The notes under the pieces are model-generated. The model did not search any database. It was not told the DNA's origin and saw only the letters and a list, made by a program, of their open reading frames with translations. A stretch of 64,000 nt of DNA from Nocardia vinacea (GTDB lineage: Bacteria; Actinomycetota; Actinomycetes; Mycobacteriales; Mycobacteriaceae): the NCBI RefSeq assembly GCF_035920345.1, contig NZ_CP109149.1, forward strand, positions 1,674,001-1,738,000, read 5' to 3'. Shown here in pieces: positions 1 through 9,063 of this stretch. A program made the position numbers and the translations under genes. Positions within the stretch are counted from its first letter, which is position 1. Each line of letters starts with the position of its first letter.

Positions 1-31
1 GTCACAGCGCACGGCGCCCGTCTGGTACGAG

Positions 32-52
32 ATACTGTAATATATACAGTAT
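32..52. promoter_or_regulatory. Operator-like inverted repeat, site A
   Basis: Near-perfect AT-rich inverted repeat with 8-bp arms ATACTGTA and TACAGTAT separated by 5 bp. It is one of the two best copies of a motif repeated through the window. It lies downstream of the leftward SDR gene, so it probably serves a gene beyond the left edge. A TetR-type dimer site is inferred from the symmetry and size. Confidence 0.6.
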
Positions 53-107
53 AGCTTCTTCGCGGGCACGCCGAACGGCTGTGGTCGGCATTTCGACAGG
101 TTGTCGG

Positions 108-893
108 CTACAGCTGAATCGGTGCCCCGGCGACCAGCGGCGCGACGAACCCGCCATCCACGTGGATGTCCTGTCCGTTGATCCAGCGCGCCTGCGGTGA
201 GCCGAGGAAGGCGATGACGGGCACGATGTCGTCGACCGTGGCGTGCCTGCCGATCGTCGCCTTCACGGTGTCGAGGACGTCCTTGCCCATCGATGCCTCG
301 AAGTCGGCCAGGATCGGCGTCTCGGTCGGCCCCGGGCTCACGGTATTCACCCGGATCCCGTATTTCTGCCAGGCCGCGGGTGCCAGCCGCTTGGCGTAGA
401 TGATCGCGGCCTGCTTCGATGTGCTGTACACCGGATAGGCCGGGTCCTGGCCCTGCTGCCAGCGCTCGACGGTCTCGGCGTCGGTCGCGGCGAGCAGTCC
501 GGCAACCTCGTCGAGGCGCTGCTGCCAGCCGAGGGCCGCCACCGACGCGACCGTGACGATCGCGCCACCGTGTCGCAGCAGCGGCAGCATCCCCTCGACC
601 GTGAGCCGCATACCGAGATAGTTCACCTTCAGCACATCCGCGGCGGGCGCGGTACCGGGCACTCCGGCGATGTAGGCCAGCAGATCCCAGCCCGTACCGA
701 TCCGGTCCAGCAGCGCCGCGATGGCCGCGGCGTCGCGCAGGTCGCACTGTTCGTGCTGTGCGGCCGGGGTTTCGTTGGGGCGCAGATCCACCGCGAGCAC
801 ATGGTCGCCGTTGTGGTGGAAGTGGGCGGCGGTCGCCGCACCGATTCCCGATCCGGCGCCTACCACCACGATTTTGTGTTGCCGGGAGTCCAT
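108..893 (-). CDS. Short-chain dehydrogenase/reductase (SDR)
   Basis: NAD(P)-dependent oxidoreductase of the classical SDR fold, 261 aa. The cofactor loop GAGSGIG is at residues 12-18, the catalytic Ser near 117 and the YSTSK active-site motif at 156-160. The insert of about 30 residues between the Ser strand and the Tyr helix resembles the 3-alpha-hydroxysteroid / coniferyl-alcohol dehydrogenase branch, so a cyclic alcohol or ketone is a reasonable but unproven substrate. The ATG at 893 was chosen because the longer frame to 1118 adds 75 residues of low-complexity sequence before the Rossmann strand. It is divergent from the P450 gene, with operator-like site B between them. Confidence 0.85.
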   Translation of the reverse strand: MDSRQHKIVVVGAGSGIGAATAAHFHHNGDHVLAVDLRPNETPAAQHEQCDLRDAAAIAALLDRIGTGWDLLAYIAGVPGTAPAADVLKVNYLGMRLTVEGMLPLLRHGGAIVTVASVAALGWQQRLDEVAGLLAATDAETVERWQQGQDPAYPVYSTSKQAAIIYAKRLAPAAWQKYGIRVNTVSPGPTETPILADFEASMGKDVLDTVKATIGRHATVDDIVPVIAFLGSPQARWINGQDIHVDGGFVAPLVAGAPIQL

Positions 894-924
894 GAATACC
901 ACCGTTCCGCTGCACGGATGTGCG

Positions 925-945
925 TTATAGAATGCTTGACAGTAA
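925..945. promoter_or_regulatory. Operator-like inverted repeat, site B (degenerate)
   Basis: The arms read TTATAGAA and GACAGTAA around a 5-bp centre. The right half matches the shared motif well and the left half is weak. It lies between the divergent SDR (start 893) and P450 (start 1019), where a shared operator would be expected. Confidence 0.4.
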
Positions 946-1018
946 GGGTCACTATAAATCAGGCTGTTGGCCGATACAAACGATCTGGGACGCGGTCTGC
1001 CCGCCGGATCGGACCCGC

Positions 1019-2284
1019 ATGAAGACGGATGGAATGGAAGTGCCGCAGATGAGCATGCCGATCGTCGACGAAGCCGCCAATGTCCTCGCGGACCCGACCG
1101 CCTATACCGACGAGGCACGATTGCACGGCGCGCTCACCGCGCTGCGGGCGAAGGCTCCGGTATCTCTGGTCGACGTGCCTCGGTACAAGCCGTTCTGGGC
1201 TATCACCAAACATGCCGACATCATGGCGATCGAGCGGGCAAACCGGCTGTTCACGAACTGGCCTCGACCGGTGCTGATGACGGCCGAATCGGATGAGATG
1301 CAGGCGACGGCCGGTATTCGCACACTGATCCATATGGATGATCCGCAGCACCGGGTGGTGCGCGCGATCGCGGCGGATTGGTTCAGCCCGAAAGCCATGA
1401 AGGCACTGAGTGATCGAGTCGAACAACTGGCGAAACGCTACGTCGACAAAATGCGCGATGCCGGTGGGGAATGCGACTTCGTCCAGGAGGTCGCGGTGAA
1501 TTTCCCGCTGTATGTGATCATGTCGCTGCTCGGCGTTCCGGAGGCCGATTTTCCCCGGATGCTCGAGCTCACCCAGGAATTGGTCGGCAGCGACGACGCC
1601 GAGCTGCAGCGCAGCGCACCGGCGGACGAGAAGATGAACTCGCTGATCGAAATGTTCGAATACTTCAAGCATCTCACCGAGTCCTGGCGGGCGAATCCCA
1701 CCGGAGACCTCGGGTCCACGATCGCCAACGCTCGTATCGACGGCGAACCGCTCTCGGATGTCGACACCATGTCGTACTACGCGATCATCGCCACGGCCGG
1801 GCACGACACCACGAGCAGCAGCATCTCCGGTGGCCTGCGAGCGCTGATCGACCATCCCGATCAGCGCGAACGGTTGCGTACCAATCCGGATCTGATGCCG
1901 CAGGCGACCGAGGAGATCATCCGGTGGGTCACGCCGGTCAAGGCGTTCATGCGGACGGCCGCCGAGGATACGACGGTCCACGATGTGCCCATCGCCGCCG
2001 GGGAATCGGTATTGCTGTCCTACGTGTCCGCGAACCGTGACGAGGACGCCTTCGACGACCCGTTCCGCTTCGATATCGAGCGGGAGCCCAATAAGCACGT
2101 CGCGTTCGGATTCGGCGTGCACTTCTGTCTCGGTGCCGGGCTGGCCCGGATGGAGATCAACAAATTCCTCACCGAACTGCTGCCGCGATTGACCTCGATC
2201 GAGCTGAACGGTGTGCCCGAACTCAGTGCGACCACATTCGTGGGTGGGCTCAAACATCTCCCGATTCGCTATTCCCTGGTGTGA
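1019..2284 (+). CDS. Cytochrome P450 monooxygenase
   Basis: Haem-thiolate monooxygenase of about 421 aa, a normal length for a soluble bacterial P450. The I-helix oxygen-binding motif AGHDTT is at 260-265, ExxR at 299-302 and the haem loop FGFGVHFCLG at 363-372 with Cys370 as ligand. The TPVKAFMRTA segment after ExxR resembles terpene-hydroxylating P450s such as the CYP108 type; that substrate link is inference. No ferredoxin or ferredoxin reductase is adjacent, so electrons must come from elsewhere. Start choice is uncertain: ATG 1019, 1034 and 1049 are all in frame, and 1049 has a fair GGAAG upstream. The carboxyltransferase gene follows after 53 bp. Confidence 0.9.
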   Translation: MKTDGMEVPQMSMPIVDEAANVLADPTAYTDEARLHGALTALRAKAPVSLVDVPRYKPFWAITKHADIMAIERANRLFTNWPRPVLMTAESDEMQATAGIRTLIHMDDPQHRVVRAIAADWFSPKAMKALSDRVEQLAKRYVDKMRDAGGECDFVQEVAVNFPLYVIMSLLGVPEADFPRMLELTQELVGSDDAELQRSAPADEKMNSLIEMFEYFKHLTESWRANPTGDLGSTIANARIDGEPLSDVDTMSYYAIIATAGHDTTSSSISGGLRALIDHPDQRERLRTNPDLMPQATEEIIRWVTPVKAFMRTAAEDTTVHDVPIAAGESVLLSYVSANRDEDAFDDPFRFDIEREPNKHVAFGFGVHFCLGAGLARMEINKFLTELLPRLTSIELNGVPELSATTFVGGLKHLPIRYSLV

Positions 2285-2337
2285 CCGGAACGCCAGACTC
2301 GAATCGACGAACGATCAATGTGGATTAGGACGTAGTA

Positions 2338-3834
2338 ATGACGAATGCCCGGACCTGGGACGAAACCCTCGAAGACTTCGAACGGCGCCGTGCGCGCGCA
2401 CAGGCGATGGGCGGGCCCGAACGGGTCGCCAAACATCGCGGCAAGGGCAAGCTCGACGCCAGGGCGCGCATCGAGCGGCTGCTCGATCCCGGCACTTTCC
2501 ACGAATTCGGCACCCTGGTCGGTGGTGAGGTCGCCGCCGACGCGATCGTGACCGGTTCCGGACTCATCGATGGTGCGCCGGTGATGGTGGGGGCGGAAGA
2601 CTTCACGACCCTGGCGGGCAGCATCGCGCCGGGCAGCAATTCCAAACGCTATCGGCTGGCCGAACTCGCGCTGCGCAACAAGGTGCCGCTGATAATGCTG
2701 TTGGAGGGTGCGGGATTTCGGCCCACCGGCGACCACTACGGGCGCACGCCAACCGATTTGCTGGCCCAGGCCATGTGCTCCGGCCGGGTGCCGATGGTCA
2801 CGGGGGTGCTCGGCCCCTCGGCCGGACACGGTGCGCTGATCGCCCCGGTGGCCGATTTCGCGATCATGAGCCGGCAGGGCGCGATCTTCACCGCCGGGCC
2901 GCCGGTGGTGAAAGTATCGACGGGGGAGGATATTTCGAAGGAGGATCTCGGCGGCCCGGATGTCGCGCTGCCGAGCGGGCTGATCCACAACCTCGGCGAA
3001 ACCGACGAGGATGTGCTCGACGCGATCCGCCGCTACCTGTCGTATTTCCCGTCGAGCGCGTGGTCGTATCCACCGGCGGTGGCTCCCGACGAATCGGCCG
3101 GGCCGCGGCCGACGCCGGAACTGCTCGACATCATCTCCCGTGACAACCGGCGCACCTACGATATGCGTGCTGTGCTCGATGTGGTCCTGGATCATCCCGA
3201 CTGGTTCGAGGTGCAGCCCGACTTCGGCGAGGCGATCATTTGCGCGCTGGCGCACCTCGGTGGTCACCCGATCGCGGTGGTGGCCAACCAGCCGCAGGTG
3301 TTGGCCGGGTCGATCGATGCCGCCGCCGCCGACAAGGCCGCCCACTTCATCACGGTCGCGGACTCGTTCCATCTGCCGATCGTGTTCCTCGCCGATAATC
3401 CGGGCATGCTGCCGGGCAGCGAATCCGAGCAGGACGGCGTATTACGCAGTGGCGCAAGGATGTTCGTCGCGCAGACGGCGGCAACGACACTGAAGCTGCA
3501 CGTGACGTTGCGCAAGGCGTACGGCTTCGGGTCGATGGTGATGTCCCTGATCGGGTTCGACAGCCAGGTCGCGACCTTCGCTTACCCCGGGGCGACCATG
3601 GGTGCGATGAGCGCCGCCGCCCTGAGTAGTGCCTCGCATGCCGAGGACGACGTCGCCGCGTCACTGCGTGCCATGGAACTGCAGGCGTCGTACCACTCGG
3701 CCGAGCATATGGGCTTCGACGAGCTCATCCGTCCGGAGGAGACGCGAAACGCGCTGCTGCTGTCACTGCAGCGGGGCATCTACGCCCGGCAGGCGGCGGC
3801 CGAGCCGGTTTCTCGCACCGTCATCGTGCCCTGA
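2338..3834 (+). CDS. Acyl-CoA carboxylase carboxyltransferase (beta) subunit
   Basis: Crotonase-fold carboxyltransferase of 498 aa, which in the family moves CO2 from carboxybiotin to an acyl-CoA. The N-terminal half carries the FGTLVGG and GPSAGHGAL regions, and the C-terminal half a FLADNPGMLPGSE segment followed by AYGFGSMVM and a YPGATMGAMSA loop, as in propionyl-, methylcrotonyl- and geranyl-CoA carboxylase beta subunits. No biotin-carboxylase/BCCP alpha subunit is encoded in the window, so it must borrow one or act as a decarboxylase-type variant. It follows the P450 in the same direction and probably shares its transcript. The exact acyl-CoA substrate is not readable. Confidence 0.85.
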   Translation: MTNARTWDETLEDFERRRARAQAMGGPERVAKHRGKGKLDARARIERLLDPGTFHEFGTLVGGEVAADAIVTGSGLIDGAPVMVGAEDFTTLAGSIAPGSNSKRYRLAELALRNKVPLIMLLEGAGFRPTGDHYGRTPTDLLAQAMCSGRVPMVTGVLGPSAGHGALIAPVADFAIMSRQGAIFTAGPPVVKVSTGEDISKEDLGGPDVALPSGLIHNLGETDEDVLDAIRRYLSYFPSSAWSYPPAVAPDESAGPRPTPELLDIISRDNRRTYDMRAVLDVVLDHPDWFEVQPDFGEAIICALAHLGGHPIAVVANQPQVLAGSIDAAAADKAAHFITVADSFHLPIVFLADNPGMLPGSESEQDGVLRSGARMFVAQTAATTLKLHVTLRKAYGFGSMVMSLIGFDSQVATFAYPGATMGAMSAAALSSASHAEDDVAASLRAMELQASYHSAEHMGFDELIRPEETRNALLLSLQRGIYARQAAAEPVSRTVIVP

Positions 3835-3957
3835 TCAGGCCGGTCAGGCGATCGAGGACGGCGCGCAGTGAAAGGTCGCCGCGACGACCTTCGGTGGCCT
3901 GCTTGCGCTCCAGGGTGCTCAATCCGCGGCCTGCTGACTCGCGCACCGGGAGCGTCC

Positions 3958-3983
3958 GGGTGCCGGAACGAAAACCGGTACCC
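3958..3983 (+). terminator. Possible hairpin terminator
   Basis: GGGTGCCGG pairs with CCGGTACCC (8 of 9 positions) across an 8-base loop, 124 bp after the carboxyltransferase stop. There is no U tract, so termination is only a guess. Confidence 0.3.
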
Positions 3984-4044
3984 GGGCACTCGTCTGGTGC
4001 CTGTATTTGGCCATCGGCCTTCGGCGGAACCCTTGTGCAATGCT

Positions 4045-4065
4045 TTATCGATAGGTATACAGTAG
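4045..4065. promoter_or_regulatory. Operator-like inverted repeat, site C
   Basis: The right arm TACAGTAG matches the shared motif strongly; the left arm TTATCGAT is degenerate. It is the only such site ahead of the five-gene operon starting at 4256. Confidence 0.45.
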
Positions 4066-4255
4066 ACATATCTATTCGACCTGCGGCAGGTCGTTCGGTA
4101 GCAGGAGGTGGCACCCGGAATGGACTGTCACACCGCGCTATTCGGCTAGCTCGGTCCGCACGGCAAGGCCGCGGGCACCGCTGTCGTCGAAGCCGGTGCA
4201 CGGGCCGGCCACCGGACAGGTCGAAACGACCATCCGGCGAACTGAAAGGACGCTG

Positions 4256-5458
4256 ATGACTGCGCTCGACTACAAGGCGATCGACGTCGACAACCACTAC
4301 TACGAGCCGCTGGACGCGTTCACTCGGCACCTGGACAAGAAGTTCCGGCGGCGGGGGGTGCAGATCGTCCAGGACGGCAAGTACCAGACGGCGATTATCG
4401 GCAACCGGGTGAACCGGTTCATTCCGAATCCGACCTTCGATCCGATCATCGTGCCGGGCTGCCTGGATCTGATCTTCCGCGGTCAGGTCCCCGAGGGGGT
4501 GGATCCGGCGACGCTGATGCAGGTCGAGAGCCTGGAAATGCGGCCCGAATATCGCGATCGGGATGCCCGCGTCGCCGTGCTCGACAAGCAGGGCATCGAG
4601 ACGATCTTCATGTTCCCGACGTTCGGCTGCGGCGTGGAAGAGGCCCTCAGGGACGATGTCGAGGCGACGGCGGCGTCCCTGCACGCCTTCAATCTGTGGT
4701 TGGACGAGGACTGGGGTTTCGACCGACCGGACCACCGGATCGTCTCGGCGCCGATGATCTCACTGGCCGATCCGGCGGCCGCGGTCGCCGAGGTCGACTT
4801 CGTGCTGGCCCGTGGCGCGCGCGTCGTCCACATCCGGCCCGCCCCGGTCCCCGGTCTCGCCAAGCCGCGCTCGCTCGGTGACCGTGCGCACGATCCGGTG
4901 TGGGCGCGCCTGGCGGAGGCGAACGTGCCGGTCGCCTTCCACCTCGGCGACAGCGGATATCTGAAGATCGCCGCAATGTGGGGCGGTAAGGACACCTTCG
5001 AGCCGTTCGGACCGGGGGATGCGCTGGACAAGATCCTCGTCGACGACCGCGCCATCCACGACACCATGGCCTCGTTGATCATCCACGGTGTGTTCGATCG
5101 GCATCCGAAGTTGCGGGTAGCCAGTATCGAGAACGGCTCGGACTTCGTGCACCGGCTCGCCAAGCGGATGAAGAAGCTGGCCAACCAGTCGCCCCGCTCG
5201 TTCCCGAACGACCCGGTCGACACCCTGCGCGAGCACGTCTGGGTCGCCCCGTACTACGAGGACGATCTGCCGCTGCTGAAGGAGAAGATCGGCGCCGAGC
5301 GCATTCTGTTCGGCTCGGACTGGCCGCACGGCGAGGGACTGGCCGAGCCGGTGGCCTTCACCGACGAACTGACCGCCTTCGACGCGACCGACGTGCGAAA
5401 GATCATGCGCGACAACGCGCTCGAATTCCTTGGGCTGCCCGTCGCGGCTGCCGCGTGA
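4256..5458 (+). CDS. Amidohydrolase-2 family hydrolase/decarboxylase
   Basis: TIM-barrel metal-dependent hydrolase of 400 aa in the amidohydrolase-2 (ACMSD-like) family. The metal motif at the end of strand 1 is D-V-D-N-H (residues 10-14), and a late GSDWPHGEG segment near residues 351-359 carries the final metal/catalytic Asp. Families of this type hydrolyse C-N or C-C bonds or decarboxylate ring-cleavage products. The ATG at 4256 follows a GAAAGGA ribosome site; the longer frame from 4196 is unlikely. It leads an operon with a CoA ligase, a second amidohydrolase and two acyl-CoA dehydrogenases, so its product is probably an acid that is then CoA-activated. Confidence 0.85.
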   Translation: MTALDYKAIDVDNHYYEPLDAFTRHLDKKFRRRGVQIVQDGKYQTAIIGNRVNRFIPNPTFDPIIVPGCLDLIFRGQVPEGVDPATLMQVESLEMRPEYRDRDARVAVLDKQGIETIFMFPTFGCGVEEALRDDVEATAASLHAFNLWLDEDWGFDRPDHRIVSAPMISLADPAAAVAEVDFVLARGARVVHIRPAPVPGLAKPRSLGDRAHDPVWARLAEANVPVAFHLGDSGYLKIAAMWGGKDTFEPFGPGDALDKILVDDRAIHDTMASLIIHGVFDRHPKLRVASIENGSDFVHRLAKRMKKLANQSPRSFPNDPVDTLREHVWVAPYYEDDLPLLKEKIGAERILFGSDWPHGEGLAEPVAFTDELTAFDATDVRKIMRDNALEFLGLPVAAAA

Positions 5459-5510
5459 GATCACGGCGAGGATCCGCGCCCATGTGTATGCGACCAGTCG
5501 GAGGGCTGCG

Positions 5511-7136
5511 TTGACCGAATGGAGTATCGGGGCCGTCTTCGACGCTGTCGCGGCGGCGGTTCCGGACCGGACGATGACCGTCTGCGGCGACCGGCGCAGC
5601 ACCTTCGGCGAGTCGGCGCTGCGGATCCGGCGGTTCGCGAACTTCATTGCGGCTCGAGGTTTCGGCGAGCACACCCCGCGGTACCGGCTCGATCGGTGGG
5701 AGTGCGGTCAGGATTGCGTCGCGCTGCTCATGCGCAACGACCTGTATCTCGACGTGCTGATCGGCTGTATGAAGGCCCGTCTCGTACCCGCGAATATCAA
5801 CTACCACTACACGGCGCGCGAGATCCGGGACCTGCTGGCGTATGTCCGGCCCCGTGGCATCGTCTTCCATCGATCATTCGGGCCGGTGGTGGCCGAGGCT
5901 GCGCCGGAGGATGTGGAGTTGCTGATCTCGATCGAGGACGGCAGTGACGCGCCCGTTCCGGCGGGTACGGTGCCGTTCACGGACACGGTGCTCGAGGGCG
6001 ACACCGCTGCGGTAATCACCGCTACGCCCGACGATCTGGTGATGTTGTGCACCGGCGGAACCACGGGGCGACCCAAAGGCGTCCTCTGGCGGCAGAGTGA
6101 TCTCTATGTGGCGTCGATGAACGGTGCCGATCACGAATCTCTCACGCCCGTACAGGATCTCGCGCGATCGACCGAACACGTGTGGTTCGCGGTGTCACCG
6201 CTGTCGCACGCCGCCGGCATCATGACCGCCTGCGCGGGGCTGCTGGCCGGGCAGACGATCGTGCTGTACGACGACCGAAAAGCCTTCGACGCGCGCACGG
6301 CTCTGGAAATAGCGGAATGCGAGAACGCGGCGTTGATGACGATCGTCGGCGACGCCTACGCCGGCCCTCTGGTCCAAGAGCTTCGGGAGCGCTCGTACAA
6401 CCTGTCCTCGCTGCTGGCCGTCGGAACCGGGGGAGCGGCGACCAACCCGCGCCACAAACGGCAACTGCTCGAGTTGCTTCCGCACGTGATGGTCGTCGAG
6501 GGGTATGGAGCCTCGGAGACCGGTGGTATGGCCTTCGGGCGTAGTCGGCGCGGCGCCGAGGTCGAGACCTTCGATCCGGGCCCGGGCGCGACCGCGGTGT
6601 CGGCGGACCGCACCCGCTTTCTCGCGCCCGGTGATACCGAGATCGGGTGGGCGGCCAGAGTCGGCCGGGTTCCCCTCGGCTATTTCGAGGACCGCGCGGC
6701 CACCGAGCGCACCTTTCCCGAGATCGATGGGCAGCGCATGGCCATCCCCGGCGATCGGGCGAGCGTCGATGCCGACGGCACCCTCCGATTGCTCGGCCGC
6801 GATTCGCTGGTCGTCAATACCGGCGGTGAGAAGGTTTTCGTCGAAGAGGTCGAGGAGGTGCTGCGGGCGCATCCGGGGATATTCGACGCACTGGTGGTGG
6901 GGCGGCCGAGTCCGCGCTGGGGTCAGGAAGTCGTCGCGCTGGTGTGCCCGCGGGCGGGGGCGGACATCACCGATGTGGCACTGCGGCAGGTGTGCAAACT
7001 CGAGCTGGCCGGCTTCAAGGTGCCGAAGGAATTCATATTTGTAGCGGAGATCCGACGCCTGGGAAACGGTAAGCCCGATTATCGCTGGGCCGCGAAGCGG
7101 GTGGTTCCGGGCGTCGCGGAGGAAATTGGGGCATGA
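5511..7136 (+). CDS. Acyl-CoA synthetase (AMP-forming)
   Basis: Adenylate-forming CoA ligase, 541 aa from a TTG start at 5511, which is preceded by a strong GGAGGG. The family activates a carboxylate as acyl-AMP and then transfers it to CoA. The P-loop TGGTTGRPKG is at about 181-190, YGASETGG about 150 residues later, the hinge VNTGGEKVFVEE near 435-446, and the C-terminal catalytic Lys region in GKPDYRWAAK near 520-529. The TGGTTG form and overall length resemble actinobacterial FadD19/FadD3-type sterol side-chain ligases more than medium-chain fatty acid ligases. Its stop overlaps the ATG of the next amidohydrolase. Confidence 0.88.
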   Translation: MTEWSIGAVFDAVAAAVPDRTMTVCGDRRSTFGESALRIRRFANFIAARGFGEHTPRYRLDRWECGQDCVALLMRNDLYLDVLIGCMKARLVPANINYHYTAREIRDLLAYVRPRGIVFHRSFGPVVAEAAPEDVELLISIEDGSDAPVPAGTVPFTDTVLEGDTAAVITATPDDLVMLCTGGTTGRPKGVLWRQSDLYVASMNGADHESLTPVQDLARSTEHVWFAVSPLSHAAGIMTACAGLLAGQTIVLYDDRKAFDARTALEIAECENAALMTIVGDAYAGPLVQELRERSYNLSSLLAVGTGGAATNPRHKRQLLELLPHVMVVEGYGASETGGMAFGRSRRGAEVETFDPGPGATAVSADRTRFLAPGDTEIGWAARVGRVPLGYFEDRAATERTFPEIDGQRMAIPGDRASVDADGTLRLLGRDSLVVNTGGEKVFVEEVEEVLRAHPGIFDALVVGRPSPRWGQEVVALVCPRAGADITDVALRQVCKLELAGFKVPKEFIFVAEIRRLGNGKPDYRWAAKRVVPGVAEEIGA

Positions 7137-7972
7137 CTGTGCGCAAAGTAATCGACTGCCTGGTCAACGTGCATTTCGGCGAGCGAGACCAACCAGACTG
7201 GATGCTGAAGGTCCGGGACGACTATTTCAAAGGACCCGTGTCGTTGTACGCACAGGTCGATCTCGCCGAATTGCTCGACGAGATGGACGAGCAGGGCGTC
7301 GAGAAGGCGATTTTGATGTATTCGATGGCGAAACCGTCGAAGACCGCACTGAAATTCGTCGAAGCGCGGCCGCACCGATTCGGTCTGGCCATCAACGGGG
7401 TCGATCTACTGCATCCGATTCGGTCCCTGCGCGAACTGGACGCACTGGTGAACGATCTGCCGGTGGCCTATACGACGGCGGGGCCGAGTTTCTGGGGCGA
7501 TGGCCAGTATCCGCCGACCGATGCGGTCTACTATCCGCTGTACTACAAATGCGCCGAGCTGGGTCTGCCGCTGTGTATGAATACCGGAATACCGGGACCA
7601 CCGATTCCGGGTGAGGTGCAGAATCCCATCTACCTGGATCGGGTGTGCTTCAGATTCCCGGAGCTTCGGCTGTGCATGATCCATGGTGCCGATCCGTGGT
7701 GGGATATCGCGATTCGGCTGCTCATGAAATACGAGAATCTTCGCCTCATGACATCGGCCTGGTCGCCCAAACGGCTCCCGGAAAGTTTGGTGCATTTCAT
7801 GCGGACCCGAGGCAAGCAGAAGGTGATCTTCGGCTCGGATTGGCCGGTGCTTCGCATGCGCCGGGTGGTGCCGGAGGCGCTGGCGCTCGACCTCCCCGAA
7901 GACGTGCTGGACAACTATCTCTACAACAACGCACACGAATTCTTTTTCGGTGACCGAGCGGTCGTCGACTGA
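7133..7972 (+). CDS. Amidohydrolase-2 family protein (short form)
   Basis: A 279-aa member of the amidohydrolase-2 superfamily whose ATG overlaps the ligase stop by 4 bp. The N-terminal strand lacks the usual DxH pair (it reads VIDCLVNVHFGE, keeping D and H at different spacing), while the C-terminal IFGSDWPV motif is kept. A MIHGADPWWD stretch occupies the place of the metal-binding strand-5 region. It may be a catalytically divergent partner of the amidohydrolase at 4256 rather than a second enzyme of the same kind. The tight operon position argues that both act on intermediates of one pathway. Confidence 0.8.
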   Translation: MTVRKVIDCLVNVHFGERDQPDWMLKVRDDYFKGPVSLYAQVDLAELLDEMDEQGVEKAILMYSMAKPSKTALKFVEARPHRFGLAINGVDLLHPIRSLRELDALVNDLPVAYTTAGPSFWGDGQYPPTDAVYYPLYYKCAELGLPLCMNTGIPGPPIPGEVQNPIYLDRVCFRFPELRLCMIHGADPWWDIAIRLLMKYENLRLMTSAWSPKRLPESLVHFMRTRGKQKVIFGSDWPVLRMRRVVPEALALDLPEDVLDNYLYNNAHEFFFGDRAVVD

Positions 7973-8003
7973 GTCGCGCGCCGGAACGAGGAGCAAGGGA
8001 AAT

Positions 8004-9050
8004 ATGGACCGCTACGAATTGCGCAGGCAGGATTACAGCCTGTCGGAAGACCAGACGGAACTCCAAGCGGTGTACGCGAAGTTCTTCAAGAGCCGGTGCC
8101 CCCTCGAGGTCGTGCGCGCGGCCGAACCGACGGGTTTCGACAAGAATCTGTGGGAGCAGCTGTGCGGTACCGGCGCGAGCACCATGGCGCTGCCCGAGTC
8201 CGTGGGCGGTGACGGCGCGACACTGGTCGATCTCGTCCTGGCCGCTGAGGAACTCGGCCGCGCCATCGCGCCGGTGCCGTGGATCGATCACATCTGTGCG
8301 GCGCGTTTGCTGGCGCGGCTGGGCGCACTGCGGCCCGATGCCGACGGCACGGCCGATGTGGTCGAAGGCAGACAGGTGGTCGCGCTGGATCCGTGCATCG
8401 ACGCGGTAGCCGGAATCCGGCTCATCCCGTCCGGGTCGGTCGCCGATCAGATCATCGTCCGCGACGGCGACGATATGGTCGGGCTGACCTTCGCGACCCG
8501 GCCGGCGAAGGTCGACAATATCGGTCGCTTGCCAATGGCATGGGTCGATCCGGCGGCGGCCGACCGGCGGATCGTGCTGGCCAGCGGTGCCGAGGCGCTC
8601 GCGCACTATGAGCGCGCCCTCGATGAATGGCGGGTGCTCACCGCGGCCGCGCTGGTCGGGCTCGTCGAAGAGACCATGCGGATCGCGGCCGAATTCGCGA
8701 AAACCCGCTACACGATGGGTGTTCCGATTTCGACCCTGCAGGGCATATCCCATCCGCTGGCCAATATCGCGATCGTCGTGCAGAGCGGGCGCAACCTGGC
8801 TCGGCGGGCCGCCTGGTTCCTCGAATACGAACCCGATGTCCAGCCCGGACTCGCGGCGGCGGCGTTCGTGTACATGGCCGAGGAGGCCGCCAAGGCGGCC
8901 ACCATGGCCGTGCACGTCCAGGGCGGACTGGGGGTGACGACCGAGTCGGCCGCCTCGGCCTATTTGGTGCGTGCCCGGGGCTGGCCGCTGGCGGCGGGCG
9001 ATCCGGGTGCCAGCGCCGTGCGGGTCGCCGAACTGTTCGCGCGGGCTTAG
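8004..9050 (+). CDS. Acyl-CoA dehydrogenase family protein (small subunit type)
   Basis: FAD-linked acyl-CoA dehydrogenase fold, 348 aa, shorter than the usual 380-400. The N-terminal helical domain (LPESVGGDGATLVDL near 55-70) and the C-terminal helical domain (ARRAAWFL, VHVQGGLGVT) are recognisable, but the middle beta domain is reduced. ATG 8004 follows AAGGGAA. It sits 13 bp before a full-length dehydrogenase gene. Such pairs form alpha2beta2 enzymes in steroid side-chain degradation (the ChsE type), in which one subunit has lost part of its active site. A heteromeric partnership is inferred from order and size, not shown. Confidence 0.85.
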   Translation: MDRYELRRQDYSLSEDQTELQAVYAKFFKSRCPLEVVRAAEPTGFDKNLWEQLCGTGASTMALPESVGGDGATLVDLVLAAEELGRAIAPVPWIDHICAARLLARLGALRPDADGTADVVEGRQVVALDPCIDAVAGIRLIPSGSVADQIIVRDGDDMVGLTFATRPAKVDNIGRLPMAWVDPAAADRRIVLASGAEALAHYERALDEWRVLTAAALVGLVEETMRIAAEFAKTRYTMGVPISTLQGISHPLANIAIVVQSGRNLARRAAWFLEYEPDVQPGLAAAAFVYMAEEAAKAATMAVHVQGGLGVTTESAASAYLVRARGWPLAAGDPGASAVRVAELFARA

Positions 9051-9063
9051 GACGGAGCTACCG

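Larger units (their letters stand above)
3835..4255. other. Intergenic region without a supported gene
   Basis: A 421-bp gap between the carboxyltransferase and the amidohydrolase operon. It holds a hairpin at 3958-3983 and operator-like site C at 4045-4065, which leaves an apparent leader of about 190 bp before the amidohydrolase start. Open frames here have no recognisable domain or convincing start. Confidence 0.5.

Noticed and set aside
32..52. Resemblance of the repeat to the E. coli LexA box (CTGT-N8-ACAG)
   Set aside because: The spacing is one base shorter, actinobacterial SOS boxes have a different sequence (GAAC-N4-GTTC), and the genes behind the sites are catabolic, not DNA repair.
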